Assembly (NCBI RefSeq): GCF_004336635.1
Contig: NZ_SJXH01000007.1
Span: 1-64,000, forward strand
DNA length: 64,000 nt
Direction of reading: 5' to 3'
DNA from: Acinetobacter sp. ANC 4862
Lineage (GTDB): Bacteria > Pseudomonadota > Gammaproteobacteria > Pseudomonadales > Moraxellaceae
In this document: in pieces, positions 1 to 9,180 of the stretch
How the letters are laid out: each line of letters starts with the position of its first letter
Numbering within the stretch: the stretch's first letter is position 1
Program-made: the position numbers and the translations under genes
The notes under the pieces: generated by a model
The model's database searches: none
What the model saw: only the letters and a program-made list of their open reading frames with translations
Told to the model about the DNA's origin: nothing

Positions 1-240
1 CTGATTAGTTGCATGGCGTGTGTAGTAACTTGGAGAATACAGCGCTGTACAGATGAACAAAATCAGAAAATCCGTATATTTCTGGCCCGTCTTTCAGGCA
101 GGCAGCAGAAAAGGGGCAAGTTGGAAAGTGCACCTGCAATATTGGCAGGACTTTCGATTTTACTGAACACTCTTCAACTACTTTCGGAATATTCAATAGA
201 TGAACTGAATGAGATTGCTGCGATTGCATTAGGTACCTAA
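1..240 (+). CDS. 3' end of an unidentified gene
   Basis: Open from the first base in frame 1 and ending in TAA at 238-240, so only the last 79 codons of a longer gene are visible. The visible part is mostly helical and charged, with a hydrophobic patch around the AILAGLSILLN segment and the C-terminus SIDELNEIAAIALGT. I do not recognise a family. An internal ATG at 13 exists but is probably not the true start, because the frame stays open upstream of it. A strong intrinsic terminator follows 18 bases after the stop, which supports this being the real 3' end of a transcription unit. Confidence 0.6.
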   Translation: MISCMACVVTWRIQRCTDEQNQKIRIFLARLSGRQQKRGKLESAPAILAGLSILLNTLQLLSEYSIDELNEIAAIALGT

Positions 241-257
241 AGATGTGTAGATACCTA

Positions 258-290
258 TGCCCTCAAGGCTCGGCTTGAGGGTTTTTTTTA
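258..290 (+). terminator. Intrinsic terminator after the truncated gene
   Basis: CCCTCAAG (260-267) and CTTGAGGG (274-281) form a perfect 8-bp stem with a 6-nt loop, followed by eight T. It is correctly placed and oriented to end the gene finishing at 240. Confidence 0.9.
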
Positions 291-333
291 TGCATAGACT
301 TTTTTAATATTACTCATCTGCCCTTTCGATAAA

Positions 334-436
334 CATCTCACCTCTCCCTTGCTAACTCAGAATATATTCTGAGGGTTCTCATCTCCTAAAAGGAGAAACT
401 TCCTCTCCCTGAGATAAATGGTTGGGGTGAGGGGAA
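334..436. repeat. Imperfect palindromic intergenic element
   Basis: A gene-free stretch that folds on itself. CTCACC near 337 pairs with GGTGAG near 427. Inside lie a perfect palindrome CTCAGAATATATTCTGAG (356-373) and a TCTCCT-AAA-AGGAGA hairpin (about 382-396). The outer CTCACCTCTCCC / GGGGTGAGGGG style resembles degenerate dispersed intergenic repeats seen in many proteobacteria. No other copy is obvious in this window. Confidence 0.45.
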
Positions 437-497
437 AACGAAGGCTAAAGAGAAGACTACCCCTTTTTCGCTATTATTAAAAAAGAGCAGATACCTC

Positions 498-530
498 AAT
501 AAAAAAGCCTCCCGAGATAGAGGCTTTTTT
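498..530. terminator. Intrinsic terminator of the acyl-CoA dehydrogenase-like gene
   Basis: AAAGCCTC (504-511) pairs with GAGGCTTT (520-527), with A and T runs on the two sides, so it can work in both directions. It lies just past the stop of the minus-strand gene at 542. Confidence 0.85.
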
Positions 531-541
531 GAATAATCACA

Positions 542-1729
542 TCAAGAATAAAAACTTGGATCAGGGACTTTACCTGTTAACACCCATTCCCCCACTTCCT
601 GATATTTATAATCAATCGGGTCATGCAGCGTCTGGGTACGGACATTGCGCCAGAAACGGTCGAGATTCAGTTTGGCAGTCGTCGCGCGTGCACCCATCAC
701 CTGGAAAATATTTTGTGTCACAAACAGTGAAGTCTGGGTTGCAGCAATTTTTGCTGTGGCAATGGCAATACTCACTTCACCGCGCTGCTCGGCTGTTAAT
801 GCTTCACCCATGTTCCAGGCATTTTGCAAAGTCTCTACCGCTTTATTGGCCAGTAAACGCACGCCCTCAAGCTGCACATAAAACTCGGCAAAATGCTTTT
901 GCGTAAATGGATCATTCACGGAATTTTCCACCAAAGATTTTGACCATGCTTTTTGAGTTTGCACGGTTTGTTTTGCTGTTTCAAAGGCGCCTTCTGCCAC
1001 CCCTAAAAACAGATGCACAAAAATCAATTGTGCAATCAGCGGACGTAAACTCGAATACGGCGTACTCAGTGGGCCTGGATTTAACAGCAACTCATGCTGC
1101 TGGATTTTGACCTGCTCGAAATGACTGGTGCCGCTGTCGGTTTGGCGCTGTCCCATATTGTTCCAATCACCTAAAAAACTGACCCCGTCACGTACTGTGG
1201 GAATTACCCCAATCAGTAATTTCCCCTCATCATTATAGCCCGAGCAAAGCAGGATATCTGAATCCATCGAGCCTGAACAAAAGCTTTTATCGCCCTGAAA
1301 TACATATTCCGTTTCAGAGACTTTGACTGCTGTAGTTCGTCGGTCTAAGGGATTTAAAGTATTGCCCCAAAACAGGTTTTCTTGTGCTGTTTGCTCCAAC
1401 CATTTTCCATATTGTTCAGGTTGTGAAAACAGTTGCACCGTTGCAATCAGTAAATGGTGAAAACCATAGACATGCGCCAGTGAACTATCAGCTTGGGCAA
1501 TGGTTCGAATGGTTTGAAAAACCGTTTTCCAGTCTGCCCCTTGCCCACCGTATTGGGTGGGAATAGAAAGACCCAGTAAGCCACTTTGACGGATTAAATC
1601 ACGCTCGGATTTTGGATTGCCGCCTTGTTTATCACGTTCAGCAGCAGTCTTTGCAAACTGTTCCGCAAGTTGTTGAGCAATCTGTAATGGATTTGAATTT
1701 AAAAGTGGCGATGAGGCATTCATAATCAT
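542..1729 (-). CDS. Acyl-CoA dehydrogenase-fold flavin enzyme (SfnB/DszC-like)
   Basis: 395 residues with the three-part acyl-CoA dehydrogenase layout: an N-terminal helical part (LSIPTQYGGQGADW near residues 54-67), a middle barrel (the FQGDKSFCSGS region), and a C-terminal four-helix domain containing FQVMGARATTAKLNLDRFWRN. The absence of the usual catalytic Glu context and the HDPIDYKYQEVGEW tail resemble the FMNH2-dependent DszC/SfnB group, which oxidises organosulfur compounds, more than fatty acid beta-oxidation dehydrogenases. The substrate is unknown. Two starts are possible (ATG at 1729 or two codons later); neither has a strong ribosome-binding site. It stands alone between two terminators. 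Confidence 0.75.
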   Translation of the reverse strand: MIMNASSPLLNSNPLQIAQQLAEQFAKTAAERDKQGGNPKSERDLIRQSGLLGLSIPTQYGGQGADWKTVFQTIRTIAQADSSLAHVYGFHHLLIATVQLFSQPEQYGKWLEQTAQENLFWGNTLNPLDRRTTAVKVSETEYVFQGDKSFCSGSMDSDILLCSGYNDEGKLLIGVIPTVRDGVSFLGDWNNMGQRQTDSGTSHFEQVKIQQHELLLNPGPLSTPYSSLRPLIAQLIFVHLFLGVAEGAFETAKQTVQTQKAWSKSLVENSVNDPFTQKHFAEFYVQLEGVRLLANKAVETLQNAWNMGEALTAEQRGEVSIAIATAKIAATQTSLFVTQNIFQVMGARATTAKLNLDRFWRNVRTQTLHDPIDYKYQEVGEWVLTGKVPDPSFYS

Positions 1730-1807
1730 ATCTATCTGTTTCTATATTTTTAGCTTAGCAGATGATGTTTTTCATCTTTATCTGAATGCCTGCAGTCCTT
1801 ATACGTA

Positions 1808-1842
1808 AAATAAAAATACCGCCTGAAAAATGCAGGCGGTAA
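1808..1842 (-). terminator. Intrinsic terminator of acs
   Basis: TACCGCCTG and CAGGCGGTA (1817-1825 and 1833-1841) form a 9-bp stem. On the minus strand it is followed by TATTTTTATTTT. It starts 14 bases after the acs stop codon. Confidence 0.9.
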
Positions 1843-1855
1843 TGACTAAAATGAC

Positions 1856-3799
1856 TTAGTTCTTGGGATAGACTGTCGCGATCAGATTGTCCACCACCTG
1901 TGGATCTGCCAGGGTTGAGGTATCCCCCAAGGTATCCAGTTCATTGGCGGCAATCTTTCTTAAAATACGGCGCATGATTTTACCGGAACGGGTTTTCGGT
2001 AAAGCGGGTGCCCAATGCAAGGCATCGGGTGTAGCGACGGGTCCTAATACTTTACGCACCCAGTCGATCAGTTCTTTACGCAGCTCTTCGGATTCCTCAA
2101 AATCGGCCTGCAAGGTGACAAATGCACAGATACCCTGACCTTTAATGTCATGTGGCATACCGACTACCGCAGCTTCAGCCACATGCTCATGTGCCACCAA
2201 GGCACTTTCCACTTCTGCCGTGCCTAAACGGTGTCCAGAGACATTCAGTACATCATCCACCCGTCCGGTAATCCAGTAATAGCCATCCTTATCACGGCGG
2301 GCGCCATCTCCAGTGAAATAGCTTCCCGGATAAGTTGAGAAATAAGCTTCAATAAAACGTTCTGGATCACCCCAAATCGTGCGCATCTGACCCGGCCAGG
2401 AATCCTTGATGATCAGGTTACCTTCCGCTTCGCCTTCCAGTTCTTTGCCTTCAGCATCGACAATCGCGGGTTGGATGCCAAACAATGGTCGAGTAGCGGA
2501 ACCCGGTTTTAAATCCGTGGCTCCCGGCAAAGGTGAAATTAAAATTCCGCCAGTTTCAGTTTGCCACCAGGTATCGACAATTGGACAACGGCTTTCACCG
2601 ACCACGGTGTAATACCAGTTCCATGCTTCCGGGTTAATCGGCTCACCAACGGAACCAATTAAACGCAAGCTGCTGCGGTCACTTTCGCGGATAAAGGCAT
2701 CACCTTCGCGCATCATGGCGCGAATCGCTGTCGGTGCTGTATACAGAATGGTGATATTGTGTTTGTCGACAATATGACCGGTACGCGCCCAAGTTGGATA
2801 TTGTGGCACACCTTCAAACATTACAGTGGTTGTTCCAGTGGATAATGGCCCATACAGCACATAGGAATGCCCGGTAATCCAGCCCAAGTCTGCGGTACAC
2901 CAGAACACATCATCCTGCTTGATATCGAACACTTCACGAAAAGTGGAGTTCACATAAGTGAGGTAGCCACCAGTGGTATGCAATACCCCTTTCGGCTTGC
3001 CGGTCGAACCCGAGGTATACAGAATGAATAAAGGATCTTCGGCATTCATCGGTTCAGGCGGGCAGATTTCATTGACCGACATGATTTCCATGTGATACCA
3101 CAGGTCACGCCCTTCCTTGAGATCAATCGGATTGCCGGTACGGTACACCACAATCACATTTTGAACCGATTCGGTTCCCTGTACCTTGAGTGCCGCATCA
3201 ACATTTTCTTTTAGTGGAATCGGCTTGCCACCACGCATGCCAGAATCGGCGGTAATCACGATTTTCGCCTGGCTGTCTTCAATACGACTGGCCAATGAGT
3301 CTGGTGAGAAACCACCAAATACGACACAGTGCACTGCACCAATTCGCGCACAAGCCAACATTGAAATGGCAGCTTCGGAGATCATTGGCATATACAACAC
3401 CACACGGTCGCCTTTGGTCACCCCATTTTTTTTTAACACATTGGCAAAACGGCACACTTCATCATGCAATTCTTTAAACGAAATTATTTTATGTCGTGAA
3501 GGATGATCACCTTCCCAGATAATGGCCGGTTTATGCGGATGTTCTTTTAAATGACGGTCTAAACAGTTGGCACTGAGGTTCAGTTGCCCATCGGCGAACC
3601 ATTCGATTTTGAAATTATCCTTATCAAAACTGGTATTTTTGACTTGGGTAAAAGGTTTAATCCAGTCCAGTTTATTGGCTTGCTCTGCCCAATACTCATC
3701 CGGCTGATCGATGGATTTCTGATAACGCTCGAAATATTCAGACTCAACGGTACGAGCGGTTTTTTTAAATTCTTCTGGTACAGGATAGATCTCTTTCAT
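1856..3799 (-). CDS. acs: Acetyl-CoA synthetase
   Basis: A 647-residue AMP-forming acetate:CoA ligase, which activates acetate through acetyl-AMP to acetyl-CoA in the cytoplasm. Visible motifs are the P-loop-like [12 protein letters not shown] (A3), WWQTETGG (A5), [20 protein letters not shown] (A7/A8) and the C-terminal [10 protein letters not shown] with the lysine that is acetylated in this family. The frame is open 8 codons further upstream, but the ATG at 3799 has AGGAAG seven bases before it and gives the family's usual start [11 protein letters not shown]. Monocistronic, and divergent from the DUF805 gene. Confidence 0.97.
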   Translation of the reverse strand: MKEIYPVPEEFKKTARTVESEYFERYQKSIDQPDEYWAEQANKLDWIKPFTQVKNTSFDKDNFKIEWFADGQLNLSANCLDRHLKEHPHKPAIIWEGDHPSRHKIISFKELHDEVCRFANVLKKNGVTKGDRVVLYMPMISEAAISMLACARIGAVHCVVFGGFSPDSLASRIEDSQAKIVITADSGMRGGKPIPLKENVDAALKVQGTESVQNVIVVYRTGNPIDLKEGRDLWYHMEIMSVNEICPPEPMNAEDPLFILYTSGSTGKPKGVLHTTGGYLTYVNSTFREVFDIKQDDVFWCTADLGWITGHSYVLYGPLSTGTTTVMFEGVPQYPTWARTGHIVDKHNITILYTAPTAIRAMMREGDAFIRESDRSSLRLIGSVGEPINPEAWNWYYTVVGESRCPIVDTWWQTETGGILISPLPGATDLKPGSATRPLFGIQPAIVDAEGKELEGEAEGNLIIKDSWPGQMRTIWGDPERFIEAYFSTYPGSYFTGDGARRDKDGYYWITGRVDDVLNVSGHRLGTAEVESALVAHEHVAEAAVVGMPHDIKGQGICAFVTLQADFEESEELRKELIDWVRKVLGPVATPDALHWAPALPKTRSGKIMRRILRKIAANELDTLGDTSTLADPQVVDNLIATVYPKN

Positions 3800-4089
3800 A
3801 AGTACTTCCTTGCTCTTCTTCATCTCATCACGAGATGCTATGCCACGTTATTGATTTTATTGACTGCATTTCCACAGTATGACGATTATTTTTCAACCAC
3901 TCCAATCATGCTTTGGTCGTAGTTTATTTATACAATTTAAAACACAGACTGCTTATCGTATACAACAAAAAAAACAGTGTTATTCGTATCTGATCTGTTT
4001 ATTTAATCTTATACTTTAACCATAAAATGTACTTTTAACTCTGCTAAATACAACATTTTTCTTATCTAAATTTTATCCGGAAAAAGCGT

Positions 4090-4671
4090 ATGAACCCGCA
4101 AGACTCATCTCCTTTTTTTTCCCGACCTCAACCGAGCAGCTCAGATAATCCCCTGTCGCCAGAAGGTCGTTTTGGTCGTTTGAGTTCAATTGGCTGGTAT
4201 GGTTTTGTGCATTTAATTACTTTCTTTGCCACGATTGCACTGAGCTTGGTCATGGGTATTTTCAACCTGAATACCCTGTCGGTAGACAATCAGTTTGTGA
4301 ACACCATAACGGGAATCGCAGGACTCGGCTTCGTGGTTATTTTAGTGCTGTACATCTATCTGGTCATGGTCATTACCATACGCCGGTTGCATGACATGAA
4401 CCGAAGTGGCTGGCTGATTCTGTTGTTTTTACTGCCTGTAGTAAATATTTTGCTCGGTTTATATTTACTGTTAGGTTCAGGTACAGCAGGAATCAACAAC
4501 TATGGTTTGCCCCGTGAAACACCGGTCTGGGAAAAAATACTGGCCTGGTTGATGATTATTATCACTGTGTTAAGTTTCTTGGCTTCAGGCAGCATGGTGT
4601 CTTATATGTTCGGTAAGGGTGAACTGGAAATGCCGCAAGAAGTGATTCAAAAAGGCACTCAATATTTTTAA
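4090..4671 (+). CDS. DUF805 family inner-membrane protein
   Basis: 193 residues. A proline/serine-rich cytoplasmic N-terminus of about 30 residues is followed by four or so membrane segments (about 36-58, 73-97, 107-130, 150-170). The DUF805 hallmark RRLHDMNRSGW lies between segments 2 and 3, and FGRLSSIGWYGF precedes segment 1. The biochemical role of the family is unknown. It is transcribed alone on the plus strand, about 110 bases ahead of the mechanosensitive channel gene, so co-transcription is possible. Confidence 0.85.
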   Translation: MNPQDSSPFFSRPQPSSSDNPLSPEGRFGRLSSIGWYGFVHLITFFATIALSLVMGIFNLNTLSVDNQFVNTITGIAGLGFVVILVLYIYLVMVITIRRLHDMNRSGWLILLFLLPVVNILLGLYLLLGSGTAGINNYGLPRETPVWEKILAWLMIIITVLSFLASGSMVSYMFGKGELEMPQEVIQKGTQYF

Positions 4672-4782
4672 AAGCTGCTGACAGTTTCTTCACAAAACTA
4701 CAGTGAATACCCCGTATGGCTGGTTAAATTATTGCTGAGTTTCAGGCAAAATAGCCCATAATTTTTATGATTCGGAAAACCA

Positions 4783-5760
4783 GTGGCTGAACAAAACAAT
4801 GCCTTGAGTGAAGTGACTCAGGGCACATCCGATCTGTTGCAAGAAGCAGGTGAAAAAACGGCTCAAACCGTGCTTCAACATACCGCAAAATACAATGATG
4901 CCTACTCGACCATCGATAAATTTGTCGAGGCATTTTGGGAACGTTTACCTTATATCTGTATTGCGTTGGTGGTATTTACCCTCTTCTATTTACTGTCAAA
5001 ATTGTTTAAATTTTTTGTCCGTAAAGCCTTGGCCGACCGCAGCTATACCAAACAAAATTTAGTTCTGGTACTCAACCGTGTTGGTAGTTCAGCCATTATT
5101 TTCTTTGGTTTCCTGATTGCCATGGTCATTGCCATTCCAGGATTCACCCCAGGTCAGCTGATGAGTGCCTTAGGGATTGGTTCGGTCGCGATCGGTTTCG
5201 CGTTCAAGGACATCTTCCAGAACCTGCTTTCCGGTATTCTGATTTTACTGGGCGAACCGTTTAAAATTGGCGATGACATTATCGTGTCGGGTATGGAAGG
5301 TACGGTTGAAGATATCCAGATTCGCGCGACCTTCTTGCGTTCACCCGATGGCCGTCGTATCGTGATTCCAAACGCAACGGTTTATACCAGCCCAGTAACG
5401 GTAAATACCGCCTATCAACGTCGCCGCTGTGAGTTTGTGGTCGGCATTGGCTATGAAGATGATGTGCAAAAAGCCAAAAACATCATCATGGGCATTTTGG
5501 ATAAAGACCAAACCATCCTCAGCCAGCCAGCATTTAGTGTAAATGTCAGTGCGCTGGCAGATTTCTCAATTAACCTGAATGTGCGCTGGTGGGTAGATAC
5601 CACTGAAACCACAACTTCAGCATCCATCAGTGACGTTCAAGAACATGTGATTGAAGCCTTTGCTGAACACAATATTTCTATTCCTTACCCAGTACAGGAA
5701 GTAAAAGTCTATCGTGGAAATGATGGAGCGGAAATGGCTGAATCAGCACGCGCTAAATAA
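4783..5760 (+). CDS. MscS-family small-conductance mechanosensitive channel
   Basis: 325 residues starting at GTG with GGAAAA seven or so bases upstream. An N-terminal extension of about 45 residues precedes three membrane segments. The pore helix (GSVAIGFAFKDIFQNLLSG) and the following beta domain (ILLGEPFKIGDDI, GTVEDIQIRATFLRSPDGR, VIPNATVY) are the classic MscS signature. It should open under membrane tension on hypo-osmotic shock. Its last 18 bases overlap the 3' end of rsmE on the opposite strand, and no intrinsic terminator is visible between the two. Confidence 0.92.
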   Translation: MAEQNNALSEVTQGTSDLLQEAGEKTAQTVLQHTAKYNDAYSTIDKFVEAFWERLPYICIALVVFTLFYLLSKLFKFFVRKALADRSYTKQNLVLVLNRVGSSAIIFFGFLIAMVIAIPGFTPGQLMSALGIGSVAIGFAFKDIFQNLLSGILILLGEPFKIGDDIIVSGMEGTVEDIQIRATFLRSPDGRRIVIPNATVYTSPVTVNTAYQRRRCEFVVGIGYEDDVQKAKNIIMGILDKDQTILSQPAFSVNVSALADFSINLNVRWWVDTTETTTSASISDVQEHVIEAFAEHNISIPYPVQEVKVYRGNDGAEMAESARAK

Positions 5761-6456
5761 GCGACCGAGCACATAAGGAATTACAGTTTCGGTTCGAATA
5801 ATACGGTTGCCTAAGCTAACTGCTTGGCAGCCGTTTTTTATCAGTAAATCCACTTCATAAGGTATAAAACCACCTTCGGGTCCAATCACAATGGTACATG
5901 GATGATCAATTGCAAACGGCATTTTCAGGTCTGCATAAGGATGTGCCACATAAGCCGGATAATCTGCTGTAATTAAACCGGGCAAGATATCTTCAACAAA
6001 GGGTTTAAAACGTTTATAGATTTCAATTTTGGGTGCAATAGTATCCCCAGCTTGTTCTAAGCCAAGAGTTACATGTTGATCAAGCTGTTGTAAAAATGGG
6101 GTTTGCCAATAGCTTTTATCCACCCGATAACTGTGCAAAAGAATAATCTTTTCGACACCCAAGGTCACACTGTCCATAATTAAACGGCGTAGTACTTTCG
6201 GACGCGGCATCGCCACAATTAAAGTGACCGGTAATTTTGCCGGAACGGGTTCGATTTGAATCGGCTTGAGTTTAACCACTTGTTCAGTCACTTCGACCAC
6301 TTCGGTCAGGTAACGTTGCCCTTCTCGAATACCGACTTTTAATGTATCACCTACTTGTATATTTATATGGTGTTTTAAATGTTCAAGCTGACGTTTAGAG
6401 CTAATCGACCAAAGCTCTGATTCAGTTTGGCGTGGGTCAAGAAGGACGATGTTCAT
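5743..6456 (-). CDS. rsmE: 16S rRNA m3U1498 methyltransferase RsmE
   Basis: 237 residues. The N-terminal PUA-like domain (QLEHLKHHINIQVGD) is followed by a SPOUT methyltransferase domain with the knotted SAM site IVIGPEGGFIPYEVDLL and SLGNRIIRTETVIPYVLG. It methylates N3 of U1498 in 16S rRNA, using SAM, on the assembled small subunit. Length is normal for the family. Convergent with the mscS-type gene, with an 18-bp tail-to-tail overlap. Confidence 0.95.
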   Translation of the reverse strand: MNIVLLDPRQTESELWSISSKRQLEHLKHHINIQVGDTLKVGIREGQRYLTEVVEVTEQVVKLKPIQIEPVPAKLPVTLIVAMPRPKVLRRLIMDSVTLGVEKIILLHSYRVDKSYWQTPFLQQLDQHVTLGLEQAGDTIAPKIEIYKRFKPFVEDILPGLITADYPAYVAHPYADLKMPFAIDHPCTIVIGPEGGFIPYEVDLLIKNGCQAVSLGNRIIRTETVIPYVLGRLFSAC

Positions 6457-6522
6457 AAATTATAAATCAACTATTAAAAGCAAAGTCACCTGCACAGCCA
6501 CCTATCATTTCATGGCTTTATT

Positions 6523-6658
6523 TTACGTTGCGTAGGCATGTTCCTACTTTTGACAGAGCAAAAGTAGGCAAAACTCTTTGTTAGGCTAATGGTAAGTCCC
6601 TTTACCATAGCCTAACGGCGGCATCCATGCCGCCTCCGCGAAATAAATTTCAACGTAA
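6523..6658. repeat. 136-bp inverted-repeat-bounded non-coding element
   Basis: Bounded by TTACGTTG (6523-6530) and its exact reverse complement CAACGTAA (6651-6658). Inside are three nested hairpins: CCTACTTTTG / CAAAAGTAGG (6543-6552 / 6559-6568), TTAGGCTA-ATGGTAA with TTACCATAGCCTAA (6581-6616, one bulge), and GGCGGCAT-cc-ATGCCGCC (6617-6634). No open reading frame. It looks like a mobile or dispersed structured repeat (MITE/REP-like); transposase ends and target duplication were not recognised. Confidence 0.6.
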
Positions 6659-6673
6659 TGTATACAGGGCTTT

Positions 6674-7954
6674 TTAGAGATACTGATCAATCACCGCAAT
6701 ATGTTTGGCTAAAGAACCTGTATTTTTAAGCATGATCTGCTGTGCCTGTTGATTCAATTGCTTTGCAGCCACGTGATCATTTAACAGTTCAATTAAAACC
6801 TTCGCCGCCTGCTCTGCATCATCGACAACTTTTACCCCATCCACTGCGACAAATTCATTAACAATGGTCTGGAAGTTAAAGTAATTTTTACCCAAAACCG
6901 TCGGCACATTTAAGGCAATCGGCTCTAAAATATTATGTCCACCACCCGGTTCATTCAGCGAACCACCGACAAAGCAGACATGGCTTAAATCATACCACAG
7001 CCACATTTCCCCCATACTATCGGCTAAATATATTTGGGTGTCAGACTGAATAGATTCACCTAAACTACGACGTTGAGTTTTTAGATCTAGGCTTTCAGCA
7101 ATCTGAAATACTTCATCGAAACGTTCCGGATGACGTGGCACCACAATCACCACAATTTCTGGATGTTGCGTCAGATAAGGCTTTAACGCGTTAAGTATTT
7201 TTTGTTCTTCTGGCGCATGCGTACTGGCAATGGTGATGATTTTACGTGCTGATAAATTCCAATCTTGTTTTAGTTGCTGAGCTTGTTGAATAAAGCTTTC
7301 AGGTGCTTGAATATCAAATTTAATACTACCCAACACCTGACTTTTATTTTCAGACATGCCCAAATTAAGAAAACGATCTAAGGTTGCTTGGTCTTGAGCC
7401 AGTAACTGGTCTAAACCACTGAGCATGCCTTGGCTAAGCCCTTGAACCTTACTGTAGCCTTTGGCTGATTTTTCCGAAAGTCGTGCATTGATCAATAAGC
7501 ATGGCACTTTAAATTGCTGGGCTTGATCAATTAAATTCGGCCAAATTTCAGTTTCTACCAAGGCCAATAATTTCGGCTGATACTTTTGATAAAATGCCTG
7601 AACTAATTTTTTCTGATCGGCAGGCAAATACACTGCCTGAAACAAATGTTCATAGGGTGGTTTTAAAAAAAGGGACTTGGCACGAGCCTGTCCGGTCTTG
7701 GTGGTATTGGTCACTAAAACTGCATGACCCGATTTTAAATAGTGTTCGATTAAGGGTTGTGCCGCATTGGTTTCCCCCACCGAGACCACATGAAACCAGA
7801 TGGCGTGCAAATTTTTCGGTGTCTGGAATGGGCCAAAACGCTCAAGACATTCTTGTTGCAATTGCTCCACATTCAACGCACGTTTTTTGATCCGCCATTG
7901 ATACAATGGTTTAATGATTGATAATGCTGCGTTGTACCAAAAAGGAGTAGCCAA
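6674..7954 (-). CDS. waaA: 3-deoxy-D-manno-octulosonic acid (Kdo) transferase
   Basis: 426 residues, glycosyltransferase family 30. It transfers Kdo from CMP-Kdo to lipid IVA at the cytoplasmic face of the inner membrane, the first step of LPS core assembly. The N-terminal hydrophobic anchor, the acceptor-side FHVVSVGETNAA with the conserved glutamate, and the donor-side HNILEPIALNVPTVLG and GGSLNEPGGGH region are visible. The only usable start is TTG at 7954, with GAGG about 8-9 bases upstream; an in-frame stop lies seven codons further up. How many Kdo units it adds cannot be told from sequence. Confidence 0.93.
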   Translation of the reverse strand: MATPFWYNAALSIIKPLYQWRIKKRALNVEQLQQECLERFGPFQTPKNLHAIWFHVVSVGETNAAQPLIEHYLKSGHAVLVTNTTKTGQARAKSLFLKPPYEHLFQAVYLPADQKKLVQAFYQKYQPKLLALVETEIWPNLIDQAQQFKVPCLLINARLSEKSAKGYSKVQGLSQGMLSGLDQLLAQDQATLDRFLNLGMSENKSQVLGSIKFDIQAPESFIQQAQQLKQDWNLSARKIITIASTHAPEEQKILNALKPYLTQHPEIVVIVVPRHPERFDEVFQIAESLDLKTQRRSLGESIQSDTQIYLADSMGEMWLWYDLSHVCFVGGSLNEPGGGHNILEPIALNVPTVLGKNYFNFQTIVNEFVAVDGVKVVDDAEQAAKVLIELLNDHVAAKQLNQQAQQIMLKNTGSLAKHIAVIDQYL

Positions 7955-7984
7955 ACAAGTTGCCTCAAATGATGTTCAATCAGC

Positions 7985-8030
7985 AAAATATAACAGAGCA
8001 GCCTTCACATGTTAATGAATTCTGCTCTGC
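7985..8030 (-). terminator. Probable terminator of the Old Yellow Enzyme gene
   Basis: CAGAGCAG (7994-8001) pairs with CTGCTCTG (8022-8029) across a 20-nt loop, followed on the minus strand by TTATATTTT. It is a long-loop hairpin, so the call is moderate. Confidence 0.55.
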
Positions 8031-8064
8031 CCAATGATTTATTCTGCTTTATTGATATATCAAC

Positions 8065-9141
8065 TTAGCTTTCGGCTAGCTGTTTATTCAAGAAAGGATA
8101 ATCGATATAACCTTCTGCTATATCGGTTCCAATCATATTTTCAAACTTCAATTCATTCAGTGGTTCATCTTCCACCAAGCGCTCAAACAGGTCAGGATTG
8201 GCAATATAGGCTTTACCAAAAGACACCGCTTCGGCTTTGCCCGATGCCAATAATTCAAGCGCATCTTCACGGCTTAAACGCATATTGGCAATATACGGCA
8301 CACCGTTAGAACGTGCTTTCATATCCAGGCTGATGCTGTCTTCCGCCAAGTATTCACGGGTAAAGAAGAAAGCAATTTTACGCTGACCCAATTGTTCCAG
8401 CACATAACCAAAGGTTTCTTTTGGATTGGCATCGCCCATATCATGTTCATCACCACGTGGTGCCAAATGCACACCAACACGACCTGCGCCCCAGACTTCA
8501 ATCAGGGCATCCACCACTTCAAGCAAGAAACGGGCACGGTTTTCAACCGAACCGCCATAGAGATCGGTACGTTTATTGGTTGAACTTTGCAAGAATTGGT
8601 CAATCAGATAACCATTGGCCGCATGCAACTCCACCCCGTCAAAACCCGCAGCTTTGGCACGAATGGCAGACTGTTTATATTGCTCGGTAATCGCTTGAAT
8701 TTCAGAAATTTCCAGTGGACGAGGTACTACATATTCACGTTTTGGACGCAGTAAGCTTACATAACCCGCCTGTTTAACATCACTTGCAGAAACCGGTGTT
8801 TCACCGTTTAATAAATCAGGATGTGAAACACGACCAACATGCCACAATTGTGCCACGATCAAACCGTCTTTGTTATGCACAGCATCAGTAACCAGTTTCC
8901 AGCCTTCTACTTGCGCATCAGTAAATAAACCGGGGGTTTTTTCATAACCATTGGCTTCTTCTGAAATTACCGTTGCTTCTGAAATGATTAAACCTGCACT
9001 CGCACGTTGCGCATAGTATTCGGCCATCATTGGTGTAGGTACACGATCTACTGTGGCACGGCTACGTGTTAATGGTGCCATCACCACGCGGTTTTTAAGT
9101 TTAAGTTCACCAAATTGAATCGGTGTTGAAAAATCTGTCAT
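8065..9141 (-). CDS. Old Yellow Enzyme-type alkene reductase (NemA-like)
   Basis: 358-residue FMN-dependent NAD(P)H:flavin oxidoreductase with a TIM barrel. Visible markers: the N-terminal VVMAPLTRSRA, IVAQLWHVGRVSHPD, the substrate-binding pair in FDGVELHAANGYLIDQFLQ, and the C-terminal AVSFGKAYIANPDLFERL phosphate-binding loop. The family reduces activated C=C bonds, such as N-ethylmaleimide and enones, and some nitro compounds. It starts 39 bases after the arsR stop on the same strand, so the two probably form an operon and the enzyme likely answers to an electrophile or thiol stress sensed by that regulator. Physiological substrate unknown. Confidence 0.92.
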   Translation of the reverse strand: MTDFSTPIQFGELKLKNRVVMAPLTRSRATVDRVPTPMMAEYYAQRASAGLIISEATVISEEANGYEKTPGLFTDAQVEGWKLVTDAVHNKDGLIVAQLWHVGRVSHPDLLNGETPVSASDVKQAGYVSLLRPKREYVVPRPLEISEIQAITEQYKQSAIRAKAAGFDGVELHAANGYLIDQFLQSSTNKRTDLYGGSVENRARFLLEVVDALIEVWGAGRVGVHLAPRGDEHDMGDANPKETFGYVLEQLGQRKIAFFFTREYLAEDSISLDMKARSNGVPYIANMRLSREDALELLASGKAEAVSFGKAYIANPDLFERLVEDEPLNELKFENMIGTDIAEGYIDYPFLNKQLAES

Positions 9142-9180
9142 CCAGCAATCCTCTTACAGCTTGCCCGGACTGATTAAAGT

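Noticed and set aside
5..229. Minus-strand frame opposite the truncated first gene
   Set aside because: The plus-strand frame is open from base 1, ends just before a strong terminator, and is the more likely coding strand.
8319..8501. Small frames inside and opposite the Old Yellow Enzyme gene
   Set aside because: Alternate-frame shadows of a clearly recognised gene.
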